Assembly (NCBI GenBank): GCA_963583595.1
Contig: CAUZWC010000114.1
Span: forward strand, 1 to 9,151
Source: JABIRQ01 sp963583595
GTDB taxonomy: Bacteria; Pseudomonadota; Alphaproteobacteria; CADEGL01
Direction: 5' to 3'
Length of the DNA: 9,151 nucleotides
Shown here: positions 1 to 6,832 of the stretch, piece after piece
Layout of the letters: every line of letters starts with the position of its first letter
Numbering within the stretch: position 1 is the first letter of the stretch
Notes under the pieces: generated by a model
Databases searched by the model: none
The model's input: only the letters and a program-made list of their open reading frames with translations
Told to the model about the DNA's origin: nothing
Made by a program: the position numbers and the translations under genes

Positions 1-123
1 ATCAACCGCTTCGTTCGTGAATACAATGCCGAAAACCCCAAACCCTTCGTCTGGAAAGCCGATCCCGACAATATCATCGCTGCTCGAAACCGAGGGTTCC
101 AAACGTTGGAATCAATCCACTAG
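1..123 (+). CDS. IS630-family transposase, C-terminal end (partial at left edge)
   Basis: An open frame runs from the first base to a TAG stop at 121-123 and encodes 40 residues. It contains the segment FVREYNAENPKPFVWKADPD, followed by IIAARNRG and ending LESIH. This is the typical C-terminal tail of IS630/Tc1-mariner-type DDE transposases (N-x-KPFVWxADPDxIIAA...LESIH), which lies beyond the last catalytic acidic residue. Full-length members have about 340 residues, so nearly 90% of the protein is outside the window and its intactness cannot be judged. The frame uses more A/T-ending codons (AAT, AAA, GAA) than the genes to its right, which fits mobile DNA. The element's right terminal repeat and its TA target duplication should lie within roughly the next 90 bases, but I could not place them with only one end visible. 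Confidence 0.85.
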   Translation: MNRFVREYNAENPKPFVWKADPDNIIAARNRGFQTLESIH

Positions 124-147
124 CAAGGCAACTTCGGTCAACACTAA

Positions 148-166
148 AGAGGTCAGAGTGGCCTCT
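148..166 (-). terminator. Possible weak terminator hairpin downstream of the leftward operon
   Basis: On the + strand the bases AGAGGTCA and TGGCCTCT flank a 3-base loop (GAG) and pair over 8 positions with one G-T wobble. On the - strand, the transcript direction of the ABC/monooxygenase operon, the same stem has one C-A mismatch and is followed by CTCTTTAGTGTT, a poor T tract. It lies 44-62 bases past the TAA stop of the monooxygenase gene, a sensible place for an operon terminator. The short stem and broken T run make it a weak candidate. It could equally serve the rightward transposase transcript. Confidence 0.3.
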
Positions 167-209
167 GCATGTTCTCGCGAGTCTCGATGAAATTGTCGAA
201 GTTGGTCTC

Positions 210-1220
210 TTATTCGAACTGCGGCACGACCCGGGTCATGAAATCCTCGATGGAGTTCATGATCTCGCCATGCGGGGTGCCGAAGCTGAAGTTGAGCTGC
301 ATCTCGTCGATGTCCTGCTCGAAATAAAGGCCAAGTTTCTCGGTGACCTCCTCGGGCGAGCCGATCATCAGGTTGCGCTCGATATCCTCCAGGGTGATGT
401 CCGGCTCCATCGGGGTGATGTTGCCGCCCTCCACATGGCCCTCGGTCGAGAAGACGTCGAGGAAGCGGACATGGCGGTCCATCGCGTCCTGGATGACGCG
501 GCGCTTCTGCTCCTCGGAGCGGGTGACGAAGACCATCACCAGCATGGAGATCTTCAGATGCGGCTTGTCCCGCGTCCGGATCGATTTCTTGAATGCCCCA
601 GCCTGCATCTTGACCATCTCGACCGGGTTGCGCAGCGGCGTGGTCAGGACGGGCATGTTCAGCGAGACGGCATAGTCGATGGCGCCCGCGCCCATGGCGG
701 CGAACCAGACCGGCGGATGCGGCCGCTGGATCGGACGCGGCACGATCGTGGTCGGCGGGATCTTGTAGAACTGGCCGTCGTAGGACACGTCCTCCTCGCT
801 CAACAGCTTGATCAGCAGGTCGAGGGATTCGCGGAAGACGTCATGCGACAGTTCGAGGTCCTTCTGGAACCGGGCGAATTCGTACTTGTAGGCGCCGCGT
901 CCCACGCCGACTTCGATCCGGCCGTTGGTCAGACAGTCCGCCTGGGCGATTTCGCCGGCGAGTTGCAGCATGTCGCGGAAGGGCAGGATCGAGGTCGAAG
1001 TGACGATCCGGGCATGTTTGGTATGCTCGGCGAGTTTGATCCCCGTGAGCAGGGCATTCGGATGCATCAGGGCGTTTGTGAAATGATGCTCGGGAATGGT
1101 GAAGGAGGTGAAGCCCAGATCCTCCGCCCATTGAGCCTCGCGAATCAGTTCGCGGTAGAGATGCTGGACGGGGCGCGAGATATCCCGGGCATAGCCGGGC
1201 AGGTAGTAACCGAATTCCAT
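210..1220 (-). CDS. LLM-class flavin-dependent oxidoreductase (bacterial luciferase-like monooxygenase)
   Basis: This encodes a 336-residue cytoplasmic TIM-barrel enzyme of the luciferase-like family, which uses reduced FMN or F420 to oxidise or reduce small organic substrates. Visible family marks are the PEHH motif at residues 43-46 (like the EHHF of LuxA), the barrel segment RIEVGVGRG at 101-109, PRPIQRPHPPVW near 161-172, and the late IGSPEEV helix cap at 286-292. No signal peptide or membrane segment is present. The ATG at 1220 is preferred over the in-frame ATG at 1265. It has GAGGGA 8 bases upstream, starts directly with the conserved first strand (MEFGYYLPG), and avoids overlapping the ATPase gene that stops at 1241. 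The 20-bp gap indicates that it is the last gene of the importer operon. The substrate is unknown and no partner flavin reductase is encoded nearby. A coding-like stretch continues in frame past the TAA (see findings). Confidence 0.93.
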   Translation of the reverse strand: MEFGYYLPGYARDISRPVQHLYRELIREAQWAEDLGFTSFTIPEHHFTNALMHPNALLTGIKLAEHTKHARIVTSTSILPFRDMLQLAGEIAQADCLTNGRIEVGVGRGAYKYEFARFQKDLELSHDVFRESLDLLIKLLSEEDVSYDGQFYKIPPTTIVPRPIQRPHPPVWFAAMGAGAIDYAVSLNMPVLTTPLRNPVEMVKMQAGAFKKSIRTRDKPHLKISMLVMVFVTRSEEQKRRVIQDAMDRHVRFLDVFSTEGHVEGGNITPMEPDITLEDIERNLMIGSPEEVTEKLGLYFEQDIDEMQLNFSFGTPHGEIMNSIEDFMTRVVPQFE

Positions 1221-1240
1221 TGTGGCGGTCCCTCGGGTCC

Positions 1241-2266
1241 CTATCGTTGCGCAATGCGCTGCCATTCGTAGCAGGCGACACTGTGTTCCTCGGAGATGTT
1301 TTCCAGCGGCGGATGGGTCGTCTGGCAGTGGTCGACCCGATAGGGGCAGCGCGCGTAGTAGCGGCAGCCGACGGTCGTGCCGGTCGGATTATAGGCCTCG
1401 CCTGCCTCGGCGACAGCCACCTCCGCATCGTCCTTCGCGGTCGGTTTGAGGGTGCCGAGAAGCGCTTCGGTATAGGGGTGGCGCGGATTCTCGTAGATCT
1501 CGTTCGTCGGCCCGAGTTCCAGCAGCTTGCCGAAATACATGACCCCGATCCGGTGGCACAGATAGCGCGCGACATGGAGGTCGTGGGTGATGAAGACGAT
1601 GGTCGTGCCCAGCTCTTCCTGGATGTCGCGGAAGAGATTGAGAATCTGGGAGCGGACCGAAACGTCGAGCTTCGAGACAGCCTCGTCGGCTACGATCAGG
1701 TCGGGCGACAGGGTCAGGGCACGGCCGATGGCGACGCGTTGCAACTGGCCGCCGGACAGCTCGTGGGGATAGCGGTTCCGGAAGATCGGAGAGAGGCCGA
1801 CCTGGGTGAGAATTTCGTCGACCTTCCGATCGACCTCGTCATGCGGGCAGACGCGGTGCAGCAGCAGCGGCGTCGCCAGCACCGTCCGCACGGTCTGGCG
1901 CGGATTGAGCGAGGACGCAGGATCCTGAAAGATCATCTGCAGGTCGCGCCGCAGGGCCCTGAGGGCAGAACCGCGCAGTTTGGTGATATCCGTTCCGCGG
2001 AAGAAAATGCTGCCCTGATGGGCGTCATAGAGGCGCAGGATCGCCTTGCCGATGGTGGTCTTGCCGCTGCCCGATTCGCCGACCAGGCCGAGGACCTCGC
2101 CCTTGCGGATGTCCAGGCTGACCCGGTCCACGGCGTCCAGATGCTTGGGCAGGTCCGACATGATACCACTCAAGCCGGAACCCAGCTTGAAGCGGATCGT
2201 CAGGTCATCGATCCGCATCAGGGGCTCGTCGGCCCCCGCGGCGCGGGCTTCAGCGGCCAGAGACAT
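1241..2266 (-). CDS. Peptide-type ABC importer ATP-binding protein (DppF/OppF-like)
   Basis: This is a 341-residue ATPase subunit of a Dpp/Opp-family importer that pairs with the ATPase encoded just upstream to energise uptake. In order it shows Walker A GESGSGKTT (63-71), Q-loop FQDP (113-116), signature LSGGQ (170-174), Walker B LIVADE (190-195) followed by AVSKLD (more often PVSALD in the family), and H-loop His228. The C-terminal oligopeptide-type extension has Cys301, Cys307, Cys314 and Cys332. In related subunits a four-cysteine pattern of this kind has been linked to an Fe-S cluster; here that is inference. The start is taken as ATG 2266, with GAGG 6 bases upstream; in-frame ATGs at 2272 and 2278 are alternatives. 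The reading frame stays open much further upstream but there overlaps the preceding ATPase gene and has no family similarity. The gene overlaps the end of that gene by 17 bp, indicating translational coupling. Confidence 0.95.
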   Translation of the reverse strand: MSLAAEARAAGADEPLMRIDDLTIRFKLGSGLSGIMSDLPKHLDAVDRVSLDIRKGEVLGLVGESGSGKTTIGKAILRLYDAHQGSIFFRGTDITKLRGSALRALRRDLQMIFQDPASSLNPRQTVRTVLATPLLLHRVCPHDEVDRKVDEILTQVGLSPIFRNRYPHELSGGQLQRVAIGRALTLSPDLIVADEAVSKLDVSVRSQILNLFRDIQEELGTTIVFITHDLHVARYLCHRIGVMYFGKLLELGPTNEIYENPRHPYTEALLGTLKPTAKDDAEVAVAEAGEAYNPTGTTVGCRYYARCPYRVDHCQTTHPPLENISEEHSVACYEWQRIAQR

Positions 2267-3275
2267 CGTCATCCTCATACAGCAGACAGCGGACCTCGCG
2301 CCCCGGCAGGTCGAAGAGCGGCGGCCGCTCGGTCTCGCACCGTCCGAAAACATGCGGGCAGCGCGGCGCGAAAACACATCCCGGCGGCAGTGCGCCGGGA
2401 TGGGGCAGCTCGCCGGGAATCTCCTGCAGCCGTTCACCCGATTTCTCTTCCAGCGCCAGGGCGGTCGCCAGAAGCCCCTGAGTGTAGGGGTGTTTGGGGT
2501 CGTCGAAGATTTCCTTGGTCGAGCCCAGCTCGACGATGCGGCCGGCATACATCACCGCGATCCGATCGCAGAGCGTGGCGGCGATCGTCATGTCATGGGT
2601 GATGAAGACGAAGGCCGAATCCAGCCGCTTCTGGAGATCGCGGAACAGATCCAGGATTTGCCGCTCGACGATATTGTCGAGATTGGTTGTCGGCTCGTCC
2701 GCCAGGATTAGATCGGGCTCGAAGGCCAGGACCAGGGCGATCAGCGCGCGTTGCAGCATGCCGCCCGAAAGCTGGTGGGGATATTGGCCCAGAACATTCG
2801 CGCCATGGGCGATGCCGACATCGCGCATGAGGTCGATCGCCGCATTGCGCCAGTCCTTCGCGCGTATCGCATGGTCCGGGGATTTCACCGCCGTGCGCTC
2901 GAAGACCTGATGGAAATGCCATCCGACCTTCTTCGCGGGATTGAAGGCCCCGGTCGGATCCTGGAAAACGACCGCCATGCGGTTGCCGCGCAGGTCGCGG
3001 AACGCCTCCTCGTCCATGCCGGTCACGTCGAGATCGAGGAAGTCGAAGACCTTCCATTCCGTCTCGGCATTCTCGGGCAGAAGGTGCAGGATCGACATGC
3101 CGGTCACGGTCTTGCCGGAACCTGATTCGCCGATGATGCCCAGCACTTCGCCCTTGCGGACCTCCAGGCTGACATCCTCGATGATCGGCAGATAGCCGTC
3201 CGACATGCGGAAACCAGCGTTCAGGCCGCGAATGCGCAGGGCGACATCGTCGCTGCGAATGGGCGTATCGGTCAT
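2250..3275 (-). CDS. Peptide-type ABC importer ATP-binding protein (DppD/OppD-like)
   Basis: This is a 341-residue ATPase, the second nucleotide-binding subunit of the importer. It has Walker A GESGSGKT (49-56), Q-loop FQDP (104-107), signature LSGGM (169-173), Walker B LILADEPTTNLD (189-200) and H-loop His227. Methionine instead of glutamine at the end of the signature is usual in DppD-type subunits, which supports assigning this one as D and its neighbour as F. The C-terminal oligopeptide domain (roughly 285-335) carries Cys300, Cys306, Cys313 and Cys330. The start ATG at 3275 overlaps the TGA of the permease gene in a 4-base ATGA junction, with AGAGG about 9 bases upstream, so the two are translationally coupled. 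The protein is cytoplasmic and bound to the permease heterodimer. Length and motifs are normal and nothing suggests inactivation. Confidence 0.95.
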   Translation of the reverse strand: MTDTPIRSDDVALRIRGLNAGFRMSDGYLPIIEDVSLEVRKGEVLGIIGESGSGKTVTGMSILHLLPENAETEWKVFDFLDLDVTGMDEEAFRDLRGNRMAVVFQDPTGAFNPAKKVGWHFHQVFERTAVKSPDHAIRAKDWRNAAIDLMRDVGIAHGANVLGQYPHQLSGGMLQRALIALVLAFEPDLILADEPTTNLDNIVERQILDLFRDLQKRLDSAFVFITHDMTIAATLCDRIAVMYAGRIVELGSTKEIFDDPKHPYTQGLLATALALEEKSGERLQEIPGELPHPGALPPGCVFAPRCPHVFGRCETERPPLFDLPGREVRCLLYEDDDVSGR

Positions 3276-4135
3276 GCCATCGACCTCTTGCGCAGGCGGG
3301 GGTCGAGGATATCGCGCAGGCCGTCGCCCAGCAGGTTGAGCCCCAGGATGATGACCATCAGGGTCAGGCCGGTCAGGGTGATGACCCAGGGATGGGCCAG
3401 GAAATAGTCCTTGCCGTCGGCCATGACGACGCCGAGGGAGGGATCGGGCGGCTGCACGCCCAGGCCCAGGAAGGACAGGCCCGCCTCGATCACGATGCCG
3501 AAGGCGAAGCCGACCGTCAGTTGGACGAACATGGGCGCGGCGATGTTCGGCAGGATCTCGCGCAGCATGATGCGCAGATTGGACTGGCCCATCAGCCGCG
3601 CCGCCTGGACATAGGGCTCTTCCTTGACCGCCAAGGTCGTGTTGCGCGCCAGGCGCGCGAAATTCGGAACATAGACCAGGGCGATGGCGAAGATCACCGG
3701 TTGGATGCCGAAGCCCAGCACCAGCATCAGGAACAGGGCCAGGACGAAGATCGGGAAAGCCATCAGCAGGTCGACGAAGCGCATGACGACCGGATCGACC
3801 CAGCGCCCGACGAAACCGCTGGTCATGCCGATCATGGTGCCCGCGGCGCCGCCCAGGGTGACGCCGATGATGGTGACCAGCATCGAGATGCGCGCGCCGT
3901 AGAGCACCCGGGCTAGCACGTCGCGCCCGACGGCGTCGGTGCCGAAAGGATGAGTCCAGGACGGCACTTCGCGGATCGCCATGAAATCCATGTCATTGGG
4001 TTCGTAGGGCACGAAAGACGGTCCGAAGACCATCGCAAGGACCATGAAGCCGATGATGCCCACACCCGCGGTCGCGGAGCGGTTGCGCAGGATGTCTCGC
4101 GCCAGGCGCTTGAAGGAGAAGTTGGATTCAGCCAT
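3272..4135 (-). CDS. Peptide-type ABC importer permease (DppC/OppC-like)
   Basis: This is a 287-residue inner-membrane permease that forms the translocation channel together with the adjacent B-type permease. It shows the OppC N-terminal pattern: a short basic cytoplasmic tail, one membrane helix (about 22-43), then a periplasmic segment ending in HPFGTDAVGRDVLARVLYGAR (62-82). The transport domain follows with about five more helices. The cytoplasmic EAA loop that contacts the ATPases spans about 172-200 (EEPYVQAARLMG followed by REILPN). The C terminus NLLGDGLRDILDPRLR (267-282) is typical. The gene starts 3 bases after the TGA of the B permease gene and has only a distant AGGA, so coupled translation is likely. 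It overlaps the following ATPase gene by 4 bases. Length is normal for the family. Confidence 0.95.
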   Translation of the reverse strand: MAESNFSFKRLARDILRNRSATAGVGIIGFMVLAMVFGPSFVPYEPNDMDFMAIREVPSWTHPFGTDAVGRDVLARVLYGARISMLVTIIGVTLGGAAGTMIGMTSGFVGRWVDPVVMRFVDLLMAFPIFVLALFLMLVLGFGIQPVIFAIALVYVPNFARLARNTTLAVKEEPYVQAARLMGQSNLRIMLREILPNIAAPMFVQLTVGFAFGIVIEAGLSFLGLGVQPPDPSLGVVMADGKDYFLAHPWVITLTGLTLMVIILGLNLLGDGLRDILDPRLRKRSMA

Positions 4136-4138
4136 CGC

Positions 4139-5092
4139 TCAATGGGTCCTGCGTGGGTCGAGGAAGGCGCAAATGATGTCGACGATTAGATTCACGCCCA
4201 GAACGAAGACCAGGAAGGCGAGCATGCAAGCCTGCACCACCGCGAAGTCCCGGCCGAAGGCGCCGTCGACCATCATCGAGCCGAGGCCGGCGATCCCGAA
4301 AATCCGCTCGATGATCACCGTGCCGCCGACCAGATAGCGAACCTGGACGCCGATCACGGTCACGAAGGGGATCAGGGCGTTGCGGAAGATATAGTGCATG
4401 TAGACGAAGGTGTCGCGGAACCCGAAGGATCGCGCCGCCGTGACATAGTCCCGCCGCTTCGTCTCGAGCAGCGCCGCGCGCAGGATGCGGGCGAAGACGC
4501 CCGCCATGGGGGCGGCGATGGCGAAGGCGGGCAGGGCGCCGTTCACCAGCGCGCCGGAAAAGGACTCCAGCGGAGAGGTGAACCCGAAGGCCGGCAGGAC
4601 GCCGAGGCCGAGGGAGAAAACCAGGATCAGCACGTAGCTCAGCCAAAAATCTGGCATCGAGATGCCGAGAATGGAGGCCGAGGTCGCCGCCGTGTCCGAC
4701 ATTCGGCCCTGCCGCAGGGCCGCGATCGACCCCGCGAAGAAGGAGATGACCACCGCGATCACCAGGGCATAGACGGCGATGAACAAGGTATTGGGCAGGC
4801 GCTGGACCATGAGGTCCCAGACCGGGTAACCCTGCGCGAGTGTGATCGATTTGCCGAAATCGCCTTGAGCGATGCCTGAGAGCCAGATCCAGAACTGGAC
4901 CGGAAGTGGCTGGTCGAGGCCGTGTATACGGCGGAACGCCGCGACATTTTCGTCCGTCGCGTTCTCGCCGAGCGCGGCGATGGCGGGATCGCCGGGGATG
5001 AGCTGCATCAGGATGAAGACGAACACCGCGCCGATCGCAATCGTGACCAGCGCGCCGCCGAGCCTGATTATGAGATACCAGATGAACCCCAA
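4139..5092 (-). CDS. Peptide-type ABC importer permease (DppB/OppB-like)
   Basis: This encodes an inner-membrane permease of 317 residues when started at TTG 5092. From that start the protein reads MGFIWYLIIRLGG, as expected for this family. The first helix follows, then LIPGDPA (31-37), RIHGLDQPLPVQF (55-67), the periplasmic GDFGKS segment (77-82), about five further helices, the EAA loop RDYVTAARSFGF (214-225) through RNALIP, and a C-terminal LDPR (311-314). TTG 5092 is chosen because GGAGGGAG (5108-5101) lies 8 bases upstream, while the in-frame ATGs at 5110 and 5182 have no convincing ribosome site. The ATG at 5110 (323 residues) remains possible. The TGA stop lies 3 bp before the C-type permease. 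The 162-bp gap to the binding-protein gene upstream holds a strong hairpin. Confidence 0.93.
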   Translation of the reverse strand: MGFIWYLIIRLGGALVTIAIGAVFVFILMQLIPGDPAIAALGENATDENVAAFRRIHGLDQPLPVQFWIWLSGIAQGDFGKSITLAQGYPVWDLMVQRLPNTLFIAVYALVIAVVISFFAGSIAALRQGRMSDTAATSASILGISMPDFWLSYVLILVFSLGLGVLPAFGFTSPLESFSGALVNGALPAFAIAAPMAGVFARILRAALLETKRRDYVTAARSFGFRDTFVYMHYIFRNALIPFVTVIGVQVRYLVGGTVIIERIFGIAGLGSMMVDGAFGRDFAVVQACMLAFLVFVLGVNLIVDIICAFLDPRRTH

Positions 5093-5108
5093 CGCGGACG
5101 CTCCCTCC
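5093..5108 (-). promoter_or_regulatory. Strong Shine-Dalgarno that favours a TTG start for the B permease
   Basis: On the - strand GGAGGGAG occupies 5108-5101, followed by an 8-base spacer and TTG at 5092. This is the best ribosome-binding match near any candidate start of the permease gene. It overlaps the ATG at 5110, so that ATG and this site are unlikely both to be used. Choosing TTG removes six non-conserved residues (MEGASA) and gives a canonical family N terminus. Confidence 0.55.
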
Positions 5109-5195
5109 ATCTTGCGGGCGATGCCTGCGAATCGAACAACGAATTCATTGAGGAGCCAGTCGGAACGGCACCCCCGCAGCATCTGCCATGCAATG

Positions 5196-5234
5196 AAAAC
5201 CGCCCCGGCGCGGCGGCCGAAACCGCCGCGCCGG
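5196..5234 (-). terminator. Strong hairpin with T tract between binding-protein and permease genes (attenuator-like)
   Basis: On the - strand a perfect 12-bp stem is formed by CCGGCGCGGCGG (5234-5223) and CCGCCGCGCCGG (5216-5205), closed by the 6-base loop TTTCGG. GGCGG and then TTTT (5199-5196) follow. The stem begins 20 bases after the TAA of the binding-protein gene and more than 100 bases before the permease start. This is the classic place in ABC operons for a partial terminator or mRNA-stabilising stem that keeps the binding protein more abundant than the membrane genes. The short T run and the five bases between stem and T tract suggest partial rather than complete termination. Confidence 0.6.
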
Positions 5235-5254
5235 ATGCGATCCTTCGGTGGCGC

Positions 5255-6832
5255 TTAGCTCGGAACGGAGACCGGGCCGAGCTGGCTGCCCAGATGCTGG
5301 CCCGGGGTCGGGACGAAGCCCTCTACACCCGTGCGCCACATGTTATGGGCATTGTTGTTGAAGGAGAAGATCACCGGACATTCCTCGACGATAAGGTCTT
5401 CGGCCATCCGATAGAGTTCGCCGCGCTTGACCGGGTTGAATTCGGCCCGGCCGGCGTCGATCAGCTCGTCCACCTTCGCGTTCGAGTATTTGTAGAAGTT
5501 GCGGCTGGCACCTGTGCGGAAACAGTCGCCGATATACTCGTCCAACTCCATGCGGCCGATCCAACCGGTGTTCGAGCAGTCCATCTCCATCGCCTTGTAG
5601 CGCTGGAAGGCGACGTTGGCGTCGGTCACTTCGACGGTGAACTTGGTGCCGAGCACCTGATTGATGTTGGCGGCAAAGATTTCCGACCAGCGCTTCCACC
5701 AGCCTGAACCCCAGGTCAGGACGACGGCTTCGGTGCCTTCGCCGTATTTGCCCTTGGCCATCTCAGCGCGGGCCCGTTCCGGGTTGAACTGACAGACCGG
5801 CCGCTCATAGGTGGCATAGGCCGTCTTCAAATAGGACGGGATCGCGCCCTGCATCGGTGAGCCTTCGCCAAAGATAGCAGCTTTGACAACGGATTCACGA
5901 TTGAAGGCCATCGAGACCGCACGGCGGAAATTCACGTCGTCGAAGGGCGCCTTCGACAGGTTGAGCGCGCAGTAGCGCCAGTTGGCGCCGGACATCCGGG
6001 AAATCGTGATGTTCGGATCGGCTTCGAGCTGCGGCGCGTCCGCGAAAGGGATCGTGCTGGCGAGGTCGATATCGCCGGCTAACATCGCCGTGCCGCCACT
6101 GGTCTCTTCGGCGATCAGCAGAATGTCGCAGGACGCGACCTTGGGTTCGCCTGCGCGGAAATAGTCGGTATGCGCGACCATTTTGAGCCGCTCGCTCGGC
6201 CGCCATTCCTTGATCTTGAACGGGCCGGTGCCGACCGGCGCCTTCGAAAAAGCTTCAGCGCCCATATCCTCGAAGGCTTTCTTGGAAATGATCTGGGAGC
6301 CGGTGACGCCGTTGTGCAGATGGGTGATAACCGGAACGCTGGGCACCGACAGGCGCAAGACCACGGTGTATTTATCGCGGGCCTCGACCTGTTCGATGGC
6401 TTCGAACTTCGCCCGGTTCGGCGACGCCGTCTCTTCGCTCAGCACGCGGTCGAGGGTGAACTTCACGTCCTCGGCGGTCAATTCCTCGCCATTATGGAAC
6501 TTCACGCCCTTGCGCAGCGAGAAGATATAGGTCGTGTCGTTCTCCTGGCTGACCGATTCAGCCAGATCGGGCTCGACCGAACCGTCGGGCAGAATGCGCA
6601 TCAGGCCGTTGAACATCGCCGAGAGCGCCCAGAAGTCGGAGTTCAGGGCGGCTTTCTGCGGATCGAGCGTGTTGACCACGCTAAAGCCGATCAGGCCGAC
6701 ATTCAGATGGTTCTTGCCGGCGGCATGCGCCACCCGGCCCCAGGAGGGCAATGCCGCGGCAGTGACGCCTGCGGCCGCACCTACCAGAAAGTTGCGCCGG
6801 CTGACGCCGGAAAATTTCGAAGTGCCAGTCAT
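5255..6832 (-). CDS. ABC transporter substrate-binding protein, family 5 (DppA/OppA-like), Tat-exported
   Basis: This is a 525-residue periplasmic solute receptor of the importer encoded downstream. The N terminus carries a twin-arginine signal, SRRNFLVGAAAG (11-22), then an Ala-rich stretch and a likely cleavage site after AHA (35-37), giving a mature protein that starts AGKNHLNVG. Family-5 marks include the LPDGSVEPDLAES segment (81-93), the signature GVKFHNGEELTAEDVKFTLDR (109-129) and GTGPFKIKEW further on. The family binds di- and oligopeptides, nickel complexes, opines, glutathione and similar compounds, so the ligand cannot be named. ATG 6832 is supported by AGAGGA 8 bases upstream. 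It is the first gene of the leftward operon, with a candidate promoter near 6977-7006. Several cysteines remain in the mature chain, for example in WRYCALNLS and MDCSNTGW; whether they form disulfides is unknown. Tat export suggests folding before secretion. Confidence 0.95.
   Translation of the reverse strand: MTGTSKFSGVSRRNFLVGAAAGVTAAALPSWGRVAHAAGKNHLNVGLIGFSVVNTLDPQKAALNSDFWALSAMFNGLMRILPDGSVEPDLAESVSQENDTTYIFSLRKGVKFHNGEELTAEDVKFTLDRVLSEETASPNRAKFEAIEQVEARDKYTVVLRLSVPSVPVITHLHNGVTGSQIISKKAFEDMGAEAFSKAPVGTGPFKIKEWRPSERLKMVAHTDYFRAGEPKVASCDILLIAEETSGGTAMLAGDIDLASTIPFADAPQLEADPNITISRMSGANWRYCALNLSKAPFDDVNFRRAVSMAFNRESVVKAAIFGEGSPMQGAIPSYLKTAYATYERPVCQFNPERARAEMAKGKYGEGTEAVVLTWGSGWWKRWSEIFAANINQVLGTKFTVEVTDANVAFQRYKAMEMDCSNTGWIGRMELDEYIGDCFRTGASRNFYKYSNAKVDELIDAGRAEFNPVKRGELYRMAEDLIVEECPVIFSFNNNAHNMWRTGVEGFVPTPGQHLGSQLGPVSVPS

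Larger units (their letters stand above)
1..170 (+). mobile_element. Right end of an IS630-type insertion sequence (outer boundary uncertain)
   Basis: The partial transposase frame ending at 123 implies that an insertion sequence enters from the left edge and stops shortly after the gene. IS630-type elements usually carry short noncoding ends with terminal inverted repeats and insert at TA. Several TA dinucleotides follow the stop (for example at 121 and 145), but the matching left terminal repeat is outside the window. The right limit given here is therefore an estimate. The element lies just downstream of the end of the leftward ABC/monooxygenase operon. Confidence 0.5.

Noticed and set aside
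171..184. Palindrome CTCGCGAG (174-181) as a possible operator or IS end
   Set aside because: It is an isolated 8-bp palindrome without partner copies or a matching terminal repeat, and it lies inside the coding-like extension after the monooxygenase stop.
270..1271. Long open frame on the + strand opposite the monooxygenase gene
   Set aside because: It is an antisense frame kept open by high GC content. It is Asp/Arg/Val/His-rich without recognisable domains, while the - strand frame encodes a clear luciferase-like protein.
2267..2548. N-terminal extension of the DppF-like ATPase (open frame up to ATG 2548)
   Set aside because: The extra 94 codons lie opposite the frame of the preceding ATPase gene on the same strand, are Arg/Ser/Pro-rich and match no ABC domain. 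A good ribosome site and family start occur at 2266.
1220..2602. Long + strand open frame opposite the DppF-like gene
   Set aside because: It is the shadow of two well-supported ATPase genes on the other strand; no motif or ribosome site supports it.
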